A DNA stretch of 64,000 nt from the NCBI RefSeq assembly GCF_000711875.1, contig NZ_JONM01000005.1, positions 124,001 to 188,000 of the forward strand, read 5' to 3'. The position numbers and the translations under genes were made by a program. The stretch is from Andreprevotia chitinilytica DSM 18519 (GTDB taxonomy: Bacteria > Pseudomonadota > Gammaproteobacteria > Burkholderiales > Chitinibacteraceae). The notes below the pieces were generated by a model. That model did not search any database, was not told where the DNA came from, and saw only the letters and a program-made list of their open reading frames with translations. Of the stretch, positions 1-7,545 are shown in pieces. Numbering within the stretch: position 1 is the stretch's first letter; every line of letters begins with the position of its first letter.

Positions 1-417
1 CGCATGCGTGGGCTCAAGCAGGTCGACATACGCGGCGCAGCTGCTTTCCAGAAAGAAGGGGGTGGACATGCCGGCATGGCGGAATGCCTCGCACAGCGCT
101 CGGTTCACCTTGCCGCAGATCATGTTGACGAGCTCGGCGTAGGCATCGAGCAGCAACTGCCCTTGCAGGTCTTGGCTGCGCGAGTGGCGTTGCAGGTACT
201 GCACGGTTGACGGGCTGCTGTCGAAATCGAACAAGGCGACGATGCGAAAGAGATAGGACGAGATATTGAGCACGACCAGCTTGCGCTCGCCTTGCTCTGC
301 CTGAGTGATCTTCCGCTTGTCGAACCTGCTGTTTTCGCCGGAACCGGCATGGATGTTGTCTTGAATCGACTGTTCGAACAGCCATTCGATCGCCGCGACG
401 GCGCGGGGAGTCATCAT
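1..417 (-). CDS. CheC/CheX-like CheY-P phosphatase (3' end outside window)
   Basis: The reading frame is open from an ATG at 417 to the left edge (139 codons), so the C-terminus is missing. Residues D91, E95, N98 and P120 fit the D/S-x3-E-x2-N-x21/22-P pattern of the CheC/CheX/FliY aspartyl-phosphate phosphatases, whose E and N residues attack CheY-P. The helix around them (ELVNMICGKVNRAL) followed by a 'STPFFLES' strand also looks like CheX. The start lies 4 bp after the stop of the MCP-like gene, so it is the fourth gene of a leftward operon with a CheA-like kinase, a receiver and an MCP hairpin. It would reset that receiver. Family assignment rests on the motif and the context; the missing C-terminus prevents a length check. 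Confidence 0.62.
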   Translation of the reverse strand, partial: MMTPRAVAAIEWLFEQSIQDNIHAGSGENSRFDKRKITQAEQGERKLVVLNISSYLFRIVALFDFDSSPSTVQYLQRHSRSQDLQGQLLLDAYAELVNMICGKVNRALCEAFRHAGMSTPFFLESSCAAYVDLLEPTHA

Positions 418-421
418 AGGG

Positions 422-1201
422 TCAGTGGGCTGCGGTGATGGTCGAGTGAATGTTGTCGGCGGTGGATTGCAGCGCGAAGACGGCGGTGCGGATCATGTTG
501 CCGCTGGCTTGCATGTCCTGGAAGGTGGTGGTGGTCACCAGATCGTTCTTGTGCAGGTTCTGCTTGTAGTCCTGTCCCAGCTTGCTGGAAGTCATCGCCA
601 GTGCGCGCACGCCATCAGCCACCACGGCGAAGCCGCGGCCGTGCTCGCCGGCGCGAGCGGCCTCGATGGCGGCGTTGAGGGCCAGCATCACCACATTCTT
701 GACCACGGTCGCGAATTCCTCGTTCTGCTTCTTCAGCTCGCGGTTGTTCGCCAGGATGGCCTGCATCTCGTCGTGCCAGCGTTCGATGGTCTTGACCATG
801 CCTTGCAACGAGTCAACGTCGCGCCTGAGCGAATCGTGCTGCGTGCCCAAGGCTTGCCGCAGCGCTGCCAGTGCGGCGGCGTGTTCATCACGTGCCTGGG
901 CGAGGCTGGCTTCCTTGTCGCGCTCGGCCAGCGCGGCGGCGTTGCTGGCTGCCGTTTCATGGGCGGCGATGGTTTGGTCGAGCTGCTGCTGCAGCGCCAC
1001 GAGCCGCGCCAACGCATCGTCTTCACGCGCCTTGGCCTGCGCGGGCGATAGATGGTCGGACAAAGCCTGGATGCGGGCATCGTGGGCTTGCAGTTGCCGG
1101 CGGAAGTCCTGTTTTGCCGCACGCAGCCAGAAGCCAAGCGGCACGGCGCCTAGGGCGATGCCGGCCACGATGGCTAGCAGGGTGTTTACCAATGAATCCA
1201 T
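422..1201 (-). CDS. Membrane-anchored methyl-accepting chemotaxis signalling-domain protein without a ligand-binding domain
   Basis: 259 aa. Residues about 5-26 form a single N-terminal membrane segment, about 30-160 are Ala/Gln/Glu-rich coiled coil, and about 163-203 are the MCP hairpin tip with the hallmark [13 protein letters not shown] and GRGFAVVAD motifs. There is no periplasmic sensor, HAMP domain or typical C-terminal methylation helix of full length, and full MCPs have more than 500 residues. The canonical glutamate of the VADEVR motif is glycine here (VADGVR, residue 197). It follows the CheY-like gene by 84 bp and precedes the CheX-like gene by 4 bp. It is probably a scaffold or output module working with the local kinase rather than a receptor; this role is inferred. 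Confidence 0.8.
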   Translation of the reverse strand: MDSLVNTLLAIVAGIALGAVPLGFWLRAAKQDFRRQLQAHDARIQALSDHLSPAQAKAREDDALARLVALQQQLDQTIAAHETAASNAAALAERDKEASLAQARDEHAAALAALRQALGTQHDSLRRDVDSLQGMVKTIERWHDEMQAILANNRELKKQNEEFATVVKNVVMLALNAAIEAARAGEHGRGFAVVADGVRALAMTSSKLGQDYKQNLHKNDLVTTTTFQDMQASGNMIRTAVFALQSTADNIHSTITAAH

Positions 1202-1285
1202 TTCTCACCTTGATGTAGCAAAACCTTGGGTGTGACGTTCCCCCCTTGCGCGAAGGGGGCAAACACACCATCGCGTTCCCGCTTC

Positions 1286-1651
1286 CTAAACCACCAGCTT
1301 CTTGAACGTAGCCAGCACCGAAGCGCCGTTGAAGGGTTTGACGATCCAGCCCTTCACGCCGGCAGCCTTGCCGCGCTCCTTCATGGCGGGGCTGTTCTCG
1401 GTGGTGAGCATGATCACGTTGACGGTGCTGTTCTTCAGCTCGCCGCGAATCTTCTCCACCATGGTGAGGCCGTCCATGTTCGGCATGTTCACGTCGCTGA
1501 CCACCAGCTTGATCGAGGAGTCGGCGCGCAGCTTGTCGAGGCCGTCCTTGCCATCGGTGGCCGGGACAACGGTAAGGCCGTTTGCCTTGAGGAAGTCGCA
1601 CACTTCGTTGCGAACGGTGCTGGAATCGTCGACCACTAGGACTTGTGCCAT
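1286..1651 (-). CDS. CheY-like single-domain response regulator
   Basis: 121 aa, the usual size of a stand-alone receiver. It shows the acidic pair in VVDDSS near residue 9, the phospho-acceptor Asp in VVSDVNMP, the Thr in MLTTEN and the Lys in VKPFNG. An in-frame upstream ATG at 1696 exists, but the ATG at 1651 has AAGGAG seven bases ahead and gives the standard MAQVLVVDD beginning, so it is preferred. It sits 77 bp downstream of the membrane kinase gene and ahead of the MCP-like gene. There is no output domain, so it probably acts by protein contact, as CheY does. The likely phosphodonor is the Hpt domain of the adjacent kinase. Confidence 0.9.
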   Translation of the reverse strand: MAQVLVVDDSSTVRNEVCDFLKANGLTVVPATDGKDGLDKLRADSSIKLVVSDVNMPNMDGLTMVEKIRGELKNSTVNVIMLTTENSPAMKERGKAAGVKGWIVKPFNGASVLATFKKLVV

Positions 1652-1728
1652 GGTTGCTCCTTTGTCTTGCAGAGGATGAAGTGGCCGAGCCGCCAAGCGG
1701 CCCGACCGGATGAATCGCTGGGAATCAA

Positions 1729-4140
1729 TTAAAGCGTCGAGACTTCGCCGCGCTGGCTCAGCGGCTGGGCCTCCGCGTGAGCCGAGGCATCGCGCAGGTG
1801 CTCCAGCTGGTTGTCGTCCACCTGGATGGCATAGCTATCCGGCAGGCTGATCACGGTCTTGAACTGGCGGAAGTTCGCGCCGACCGCGTCGTCGGTGAAG
1901 CGGATGGCGATCTTGCCGCCTTCACGCCGGACGAAGTCTTGCACCGCATCCATGCCGACACCGCGGCCGGAGATATCGGTCACGCGTTCAGCAGTCGAAA
2001 AGCCCGGGCGGAAGATCAGGTTGGCGATCTCGTCATCGCTCAATGGCTCATCGACGCTGACCAGCCCCCGCTCGACAGCGATGGCGCGGATGCGCAACAG
2101 CGCCAGACCGCGGCCGTCGTCCCAGAGCGCGACTTGCAAGGTGCCATCCGCCACGGCGAGCGAGATACGCAGCAGGCCGTTCGCCGCTTTGCCGGCGGCG
2201 GTGCGGACGTCGGCGGCCTCAAGCCCGTGATCGACCGCGTTGCGCACCAGATGCATGAATACATTCTTGAGCAATCCGCTGGCCTGGTTGCGGATGACGT
2301 AGCCGTTGTCGTCGATGCGGATGGATGGCGTGGCCTTGCCAAGCTCCGCTGCCAGCGCAGGCACCGCGTCCAGCACGGCGCCAAGGGTGGCGGCAATCGG
2401 TTCCGTGCCTAGCAGGCGCAGTGTCTTGCGCACGGCATCACGCGCTGCCACCAGCTCGTGCAGGTTGCCGGTGTTGACGGTTTCCAGCCGGTGCAGGGTT
2501 TCCAGAATCTCGCCCTTGTCCACCAACAGATAGCGCTCGGTGACGCCACGCCGGCCGGGGCCGCGCCGGCCCAGGCTGACCTCATTGATGTGGGAGTAGC
2601 GCTCGACCGCGGCGCGCACGCCGGCCAGCTCGGCCAGCAACGAATCCTGATCCCAGGCGATGTCCGGGCGCGGCTTGCGCAGCGCTTCGTATGTTTGTTC
2701 GGCTTCGTGCACGACATTGGTCAGATGCTGCAGGCCGTAGGTGCGCGCATTGCCCTTGATGGTGTGCATGTTGCGGAACAACTGTGCGAGCGCATCGGCA
2801 TCGGGCTCGATGTGCCGGTGCAGGACGATTTCGTTTTCGTCGATGAAGGTCAGTGCGCTGACGATGAACTCGTGGAACTTCTCCTGACTCACCGCCAGAA
2901 TTTCGCCGATCATTTCCAGCTCGTGCTTCTGCTCGTTGGCTTCCAGCGCCAGTTTGCGCAGCTCGGTCACGTCTCGTACGCACAGCATCAGGCGCACGAC
3001 GGTGTCGTTGTCGTCGGTGATCGGCGACCAGTTCAGGTCGAGGATTTTCACCCGGCCGTCCGGCATGCGCTTTTCCACCTCGCCCACCAGCAGATGCGCG
3101 TTGAAGTCGAAGTTCATCGCATCCTCGCCGATGCACGATCCGATGGCCGCCTCGACTTGCGAGAGCACGTCCGCGCCCAGATGGGTGTCGGAGAAGATCA
3201 ATGCCATCACGTCACGGTTGGGGACGTCGTTGGTTTCGAGGATGGTTTCCAGATAGGCCGAGTATTCGTGGTGAATGCGGCTGCCCGCGACCACGGTGAG
3301 GATGCCCTGCGGCATGTTCTGCAACATGGCCTGGATATCGGTGGTCTTTTGCTTGAGCTGCGCCGAGCTTTCCTGAATTTTGGCGAGCATGGCGTTGAAG
3401 GCTTCGGTGGAGCGCCCGATCTCGTCGGCACGCTCGACCGGCACGCGGCGGGTGAAGTCCTGACTGGTCGCGATCTCGCTCATCATCGACTGCATGCGGC
3501 CGATCGGGCGGATGATCTGGCGGTAGAGCATGAAGCCGATGGCAGAGAGCACGACGATGGCCAGCACGGTCACCACCGACAGTGCCGACACCGTACTTGC
3601 CAGCCGGCTGTTCAGCGAGGCGATGGCGGCGTCCTTGCTGCGGGTTTTTTCGATGCGCAGCGTGTCGATGATTTGCTCAAGCTCGGTTTGATACTGCGCC
3701 ACGCCGGCGAACAAGGTGGCCGCCGCCAGCTCGTTCTGCCCCGCGACCTTGAAATTCGCCGTGTCGTCCACCGCCGAGAAATAGTTATGCAGGCTTTCCT
3801 TGGCCTGCTGCACCAAGCCGCGCTGCGTATCGCTATCGGCCTGTTGCTGTTGTAGTTCCAGGCTCGATTGCAGCTTGGCCTTCTGGCCGGTCAGCCTGGT
3901 TTTGATCTGGCTCACCAGATTGGCATCGGGGGCCGATACCAGATTCATGGTGGCGAGTTGCACATCCTTGAGCTGCGAAACCAGATCGGCCGAGGCCAAG
4001 GCGCTGGGCACCACGCCTTCGGTCACCAGCTTCACCTGATTGGCGTTTCCGCGAGATTGATAGGTGGCGTAGCCGCCGATCGAGGCAATGGCGACGAAAG
4101 TCGAAACCACCAGGATCGTGATGCGTTGACGGATGTCCAT
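1729..4140 (-). CDS. Membrane CheA-like sensor histidine kinase (4HB-HAMP-PAS-Hpt-HATPase)
   Basis: 803 aa from the ATG at 4140, which has AAGGAG ten bases upstream; the longer frame to 4293 gives no sensible N-terminus. Order seen: TM1 about 8-26, a helical periplasmic region rich in Gln about 30-180 resembling a four-helix-bundle sensor, TM2 about 183-206, HAMP about 207-260, a PAS-like segment about 270-393, an Hpt domain with phospho-accepting H459 in MHTIKGNA, then a CheA-type ATPase with N634 (LVRNAVDHG), the DDGRG box and SGRGVGMDAV. A CheA would carry a CheW-like P5 domain after the ATPase. Here only about 35 residues follow, so that coupling domain is absent. First gene of the leftward chemosensory-like operon. 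Confidence 0.85.
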   Translation of the reverse strand: MDIRQRITILVVSTFVAIASIGGYATYQSRGNANQVKLVTEGVVPSALASADLVSQLKDVQLATMNLVSAPDANLVSQIKTRLTGQKAKLQSSLELQQQQADSDTQRGLVQQAKESLHNYFSAVDDTANFKVAGQNELAAATLFAGVAQYQTELEQIIDTLRIEKTRSKDAAIASLNSRLASTVSALSVVTVLAIVVLSAIGFMLYRQIIRPIGRMQSMMSEIATSQDFTRRVPVERADEIGRSTEAFNAMLAKIQESSAQLKQKTTDIQAMLQNMPQGILTVVAGSRIHHEYSAYLETILETNDVPNRDVMALIFSDTHLGADVLSQVEAAIGSCIGEDAMNFDFNAHLLVGEVEKRMPDGRVKILDLNWSPITDDNDTVVRLMLCVRDVTELRKLALEANEQKHELEMIGEILAVSQEKFHEFIVSALTFIDENEIVLHRHIEPDADALAQLFRNMHTIKGNARTYGLQHLTNVVHEAEQTYEALRKPRPDIAWDQDSLLAELAGVRAAVERYSHINEVSLGRRGPGRRGVTERYLLVDKGEILETLHRLETVNTGNLHELVAARDAVRKTLRLLGTEPIAATLGAVLDAVPALAAELGKATPSIRIDDNGYVIRNQASGLLKNVFMHLVRNAVDHGLEAADVRTAAGKAANGLLRISLAVADGTLQVALWDDGRGLALLRIRAIAVERGLVSVDEPLSDDEIANLIFRPGFSTAERVTDISGRGVGMDAVQDFVRREGGKIAIRFTDDAVGANFRQFKTVISLPDSYAIQVDDNQLEHLRDASAHAEAQPLSQRGEVSTL

Positions 4141-4315
4141 GTGGGGCTGACTCCTTGATTCGCTTGACGACTGGAAACCAAGTGTAGGGGTGGCGAAAGG
4201 ATGTACCGCAATGCAGCAAAATCTGGCGCTAGTGTTGCCGTCGAATATGAAACGCTGATGAAGCTTCGCCACAGCCCGTTGCAGGCTTGGCAAATGGCGA
4301 GATGCGCTGGAATTG

Positions 4316-4340
4316 AAAACGCCCCCAAGATGGGGGCGCT
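4316..4340 (-). terminator. Rho-independent terminator after the DUF1007 gene
   Basis: A 7-bp GC-only inverted repeat (4320-4326 with 4332-4338, loop AAGAT) is followed on the minus strand by TTTT. It lies about 50 bp beyond the stop of the leftward DUF1007 gene and before the kinase start, so it separates the two operons. Confidence 0.8.
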
Positions 4341-4386
4341 GGTGTGATTGCGGTGCGGTGGTTTCGTAAGTTTGCGTGATCGCGCT

Positions 4387-5001
4387 TCAGGAGCAGACGA
4401 TCCGCGTCACGGCCGGGAAAATCATGCCGTACATGATCGGGCTTTTCTTATCGAGGAAGGTGTTGGTCTTGCACTTCAGGGCCGCGGCGTTGACCTGGAT
4501 GGCGTTTTCGCTTTCCGGGTCCATGGCGACGTAATAGCTCTCGTCCCACAGGCCGACTTCCAGCATCTCCTTGCGCAGGTCGAGTGCGTCTTTGATTGTG
4601 AGCGAGAAGCTGTAAACCAGCTGGTTGCCTTGCAGCCGCGCCTTGAAATCGGTGGCTGGGTTGGCGTTGAGCGGCCCGCGCGTGGTGCGCAGGTGGTTGA
4701 AGTAATTGAAGTTGGCGAGGTTGTCGAAAGCATCTTTCTTGAGCTGCGCGACTTCCTTGTTGTTCAGCTGCTTTTTCAGATCGCCTTTCGGGCGCACATC
4801 GCCCATCAACATGCCGGTAAAGCCTTCATCGAACGTCCATTCCTCTTGCAGCGTCGGTGCGCCTTTGGCGTCGATGGCAACGGAGACCTTGAACTGCGCC
4901 CACACATGCGGATGGGCGTTGGCAGCGGGTAGGCAAACCATGCTGCCAAGCACGGCAAACGTTGCGGCAAGGCGGCGGAAGAGGGAAGTCGACAAGATCA
5001 T
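4387..5001 (-). CDS. DUF1007-family periplasmic protein, partner of NicO transporter
   Basis: 204 aa from the ATG at 5001. A signal peptide is clear: basic start, hydrophobic core and an ANA cleavage site just before HPHVWAQ. The HPHVW beginning of the mature protein and the overall length fit DUF1007 proteins, which are regularly encoded beside NicO-family nickel/cobalt (or zinc) transporters and are thought to present metal in the periplasm. The start lies 14 bp after the stop of the transporter gene, so the two are co-transcribed. A TTG at 5037 would overlap the transporter gene and is less likely because it would spoil the signal peptide. The metal cannot be told from sequence. Confidence 0.82.
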   Translation of the reverse strand: MILSTSLFRRLAATFAVLGSMVCLPAANAHPHVWAQFKVSVAIDAKGAPTLQEEWTFDEGFTGMLMGDVRPKGDLKKQLNNKEVAQLKKDAFDNLANFNYFNHLRTTRGPLNANPATDFKARLQGNQLVYSFSLTIKDALDLRKEMLEVGLWDESYYVAMDPESENAIQVNAAALKCKTNTFLDKKSPIMYGMIFPAVTRIVCS

Positions 5002-5014
5002 GGGCACGAGGGAA

Positions 5015-6130
5015 TCAGGCTGCGATGGGGGTAACAAGGCCAGTCAGCAACAGCGCTGCTTGCAACAGGCCAAACAAGGTAATCACGATCGCGCCAGTGT
5101 AGCTGGCGATGCGGCCGGCGCGAATGGCACGTTGGGTATCGCTGCTGCCACGCGTGATCAATTTGCGCACGCCCAGCATGCCCAGACTGACGGTCGAGAC
5201 GGTGATCGCTACGCCCACGCCCATCGCCAGCGTTGCGATGATGCCGACCGGGTAAATCTCGTTCGCCAGGCAGAACAGCAATACCACGATCGCCCCAGCG
5301 CAAGGCCGCAAGCCGACGGCGGTGCCGGCCATGAACATGCTGCGGCCGGTGTGGCCTTTGTTTGGTTCGGGTAATTCGGGCGACGTCATTGCCTTGTAGC
5401 GGAAGCGGTGCGGCGTGCCATCGCTGGCTTTATGCGGCTGGTGACGATGTGGCGCAATCGGGCTGGATTGCGCGCCATCCTTGGAGTGATCGTGACCGCA
5501 GCTATCCAATCCCTTGGAAAGCCGCCGCAAGATCACCATGCCGTACACGGCGATGGCCACGTAGCTCACCGTCTCCAGCGTGGCGGCCTGATTCAGCAAT
5601 TGGTGTGCGCTGAAGTGCAGCACTGCCGCAAACACGCTCACCAGCACGATGGCGGACAGCGACTGCACCAGCGCCGCCCAGCCACTCATCAGCAAACCGT
5701 GGCTGATCCGTGCCCGCTGGGTGAGGAAATAACTGCCGACCACCACCTTGCCATGCCCCGGCCCCAAGGCATGCAGCACGCCATACAGGAACGACAACAG
5801 GATGATCGCCATCCCCGGCGCCCAATGGCCCTTTCCCTTGCTGAGTTCCAGCTCGTGGCGGATGGAGGCATTCAATTCGAGCTGATAGCGGATGCTGGCC
5901 TGCAACCAGGAGCGGATCGGTTCCGGAATGACTGCCAGCTGCGCTTGCGGTTGCTCGACGACCTTGGCCGGCGCAGATGCATCAGGCGCGGGCTTGTCGC
6001 TCCGGCCGAAATAGTCGACCGCGTGGACTGGCGGGCTCGTCAGCGCAAGCAATGCGAATAGGGACAGGCACAGCAAAAGCCATTGCGCGACAGCAAGCGG
6101 ATGGCGAGAAACGGGGAAGCTTGAATACAT
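5015..6130 (-). CDS. NicO/RcnA-family nickel-cobalt (metal) transporter
   Basis: 371 aa from the ATG at 6130; the frame stays open upstream, but only this start gives a proper N-terminal hydrophobic segment. The signature HALGPGHGK, a histidine-rich cytosolic loop (CGHDHSKD, HRHQPHK) and GLRPCAGAI are the conserved motifs of the NicO family, with about six further membrane segments. An unusual feature is the roughly 80-residue charged and Pro/Ala-rich region between the first hydrophobic segment and the transporter core. It is the first gene of a two-gene operon with the DUF1007 protein. The family covers both uptake and efflux; direction and metal are undetermined. Confidence 0.85.
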   Translation of the reverse strand: MYSSFPVSRHPLAVAQWLLLCLSLFALLALTSPPVHAVDYFGRSDKPAPDASAPAKVVEQPQAQLAVIPEPIRSWLQASIRYQLELNASIRHELELSKGKGHWAPGMAIILLSFLYGVLHALGPGHGKVVVGSYFLTQRARISHGLLMSGWAALVQSLSAIVLVSVFAAVLHFSAHQLLNQAATLETVSYVAIAVYGMVILRRLSKGLDSCGHDHSKDGAQSSPIAPHRHQPHKASDGTPHRFRYKAMTSPELPEPNKGHTGRSMFMAGTAVGLRPCAGAIVVLLFCLANEIYPVGIIATLAMGVGVAITVSTVSLGMLGVRKLITRGSSDTQRAIRAGRIASYTGAIVITLFGLLQAALLLTGLVTPIAA

Positions 6131-6348
6131 GGCAACGGATGATCCGGGAGGGGGCTGCGTCAGGGGCGACGCAACACGGCAAGTCTTGTGGCGACCCGAG
6201 TAATAGTTTGATGGATTACGCGGCCGGCTGGTAGCCCTTCGCGCCTGCGCCATAGCGGCGATCAGCGGATGCGGTCGGGATGCGATACGAAAAACGGAAC
6301 ATACCCGAGATGTGTGACTGTTTTTTGCAGCTTGAGCGCGAATCCACC
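6131..6348 (-). promoter_or_regulatory. Upstream region of the NicO operon; no recognised regulatory motif
   Basis: About 220 bp between the transporter start and the inverted repeat. It must hold the promoter of the metal operon. I looked on the minus strand for a B12 box, a NiCo-type riboswitch core and Zur/Fur-like palindromes and did not find a convincing match. Confidence 0.35.
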
Positions 6349-6446
6349 CGTAGCCCGGACGGCTTGGCCGGCCGGGGAGCAATGGTGAAATCGGGTGCTG
6401 CGGCCTTGGTATGTGCCACCCCGGCCGGCAAGCCGTCCGGGCTACG
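6349..6446. repeat. REP/BIME-like long inverted repeat
   Basis: Left arm 6349-6377 and right arm 6419-6446 are reverse complements over 28 bp with a single one-base indel, separated by about 41 bp. The arms begin with the GTAGCCCGGA-type sequence common in proteobacterial REP elements. Transcripts from either strand would fold into a very stable hairpin. It lies between the NicO operon and repeat R1a and carries no reading frame of note. Confidence 0.85.
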
Positions 6447-6474
6447 AAGTCAGCGCGACTTCAAGCGGCGCTTA

Positions 6475-6698
6475 GAGCCTGTTCAAAGTCTTTTCTGGCA
6501 ACGGGTTACGCTGCCATCCCCCCTTTTTTGAAGGGGGCTAGGAGGGATTTCTGCGACATCTCAATATCTACCGGCGTCGAAATCCCCATCAATCCCCTAT
6601 GCCTGGACGAATCAGAAGATTCGCACGGCACCAAAAGGGGGAGGTAAAACCCCGCAGCATTTTAAGTTGGCAGTTTGCGAGACTTTGAACAGGCGCTC
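6475..6698 (+). repeat. Dispersed repeat R1, copy a (long form, MITE-like)
   Basis: The element is bounded by terminal inverted repeats: GAGCCTGTTCAAAGTC at 6475-6490 and the complement, with a GC insertion, at 6681-6698. Inside are mirrored ccccc-tttt-ggggg arms and, at about 6599-6632, a small palindrome (CGAATC-agaa-GATTCG). Related copies lie at 10127-10326 (reverse orientation, also with the 34-bp insert), 59983-60172 and 62816-62958 (both without it). It has no coding capacity. The right terminal repeat contains the stop codon of the leftward gene that follows. Confidence 0.85.
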
Positions 6699-7521
6699 AA
6701 ACCGGCAACCCCGCCGGCGCAACGCTCACCCGCCAGCCGGCATCGAAATGGATTTCGATCTCCAGCGTGGCGGAGGCAAAGCCCAGTTGCACCGGCAGCG
6801 GCACGCGTCGGTAATCGATCTGGCCGAGCAGTGTTTTCAGTTGGGCCGAATCGCATTGCCAATCCGGCGTATCCGGCAAATGGTCACTCACCAACAAGTG
6901 CGCGCGACAGGCGCCGATGGTTTGGTCTTCGACGGTCAGTGTGGCGAGCTGATATTGCAAGGACTGCTGCCACCCATCACGCAGGCTGAGCAAGCGCATA
7001 TCCGGCCGGCGTTGCGCAGGCGGTGGCGGTTGATCGTGGTGCTCTGCGACGAGATCACCCCAGCTGGCACGTGCTGATGGCATTACTGGCGCGGCTTGGG
7101 CGGCGATGGCAAGGCCGGTGACGGGCCCGGTGGACGGGGCGATATTTTCAACCTCCGCAGTTTGTGGCGCTGCTGGGGCAGCCGGCTTCTCAACGATAGG
7201 CAACGTACGTGGGGCGACGCGATCCAGCGGTCGGCTTGGCGCGATGGCTTTGGCGAGAACGACCGGCACCGGTACTTGCGGCGCAGTCGACTGCGAATGA
7301 GTCAGCGCACGCGGCGCGAGCCGGACATGCAGCCAGCGAGCCGGCTGCGTCTTCGTCATCGCCGGTCTAAGCCCCGGAAGCACCAGCAAGGACGCATGCA
7401 GCAGTAGCGCAGCCAGCAACGCAAACTGCAGCGTAGCCGGTTGCACAGGGGACCGCACGGAGGGCTGCACTGTGGAGGGCAACGCGGCCGAGGGCAGCCG
7501 ATGACGCAACGCCATCATCAT
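6697..7521 (-). CDS. Membrane-anchored Pro/Ala-rich protein, TonB-like N-terminus, function unknown
   Basis: 274 aa. A single hydrophobic segment at about 32-50 (FALLAALLLHASLLVLPGL) followed by a long Pro/Ala-rich stretch to about residue 150 resembles the layout of TonB: an inner-membrane anchor plus a periplasm-spanning arm. The last 100 residues (two Cys, LGQIDYRR, FASATLEIEIHF) do not show the TonB C-terminal fold that I know, so the name is only descriptive. Three consecutive Met codons form the start and AAGGGCGG precedes the first. It starts 24 bp after the large exported protein's stop, suggesting one transcript. Its TGA stop lies in the terminal repeat of R1a, so the C-terminus may have been set by the insertion. 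Confidence 0.6.
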   Translation of the reverse strand: MMMALRHRLPSAALPSTVQPSVRSPVQPATLQFALLAALLLHASLLVLPGLRPAMTKTQPARWLHVRLAPRALTHSQSTAPQVPVPVVLAKAIAPSRPLDRVAPRTLPIVEKPAAPAAPQTAEVENIAPSTGPVTGLAIAAQAAPVMPSARASWGDLVAEHHDQPPPPAQRRPDMRLLSLRDGWQQSLQYQLATLTVEDQTIGACRAHLLVSDHLPDTPDWQCDSAQLKTLLGQIDYRRVPLPVQLGFASATLEIEIHFDAGWRVSVAPAGLPV

Positions 7522-7545
7522 GCCGCCCTTGGCGCGCGGTGAGGC

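Noticed and set aside
2458-3855. 465-codon open frame on the plus strand
   Set aside because: It lies antisense to the clearly coding kinase gene, whose domains are intact; long antisense frames are expected in GC-rich DNA.
6131-6348. Cobalamin or NiCo riboswitch ahead of the NicO operon
   Set aside because: Some GCAGCCCCC-like sequence is present, but no B12 box or complete core of either class could be found.
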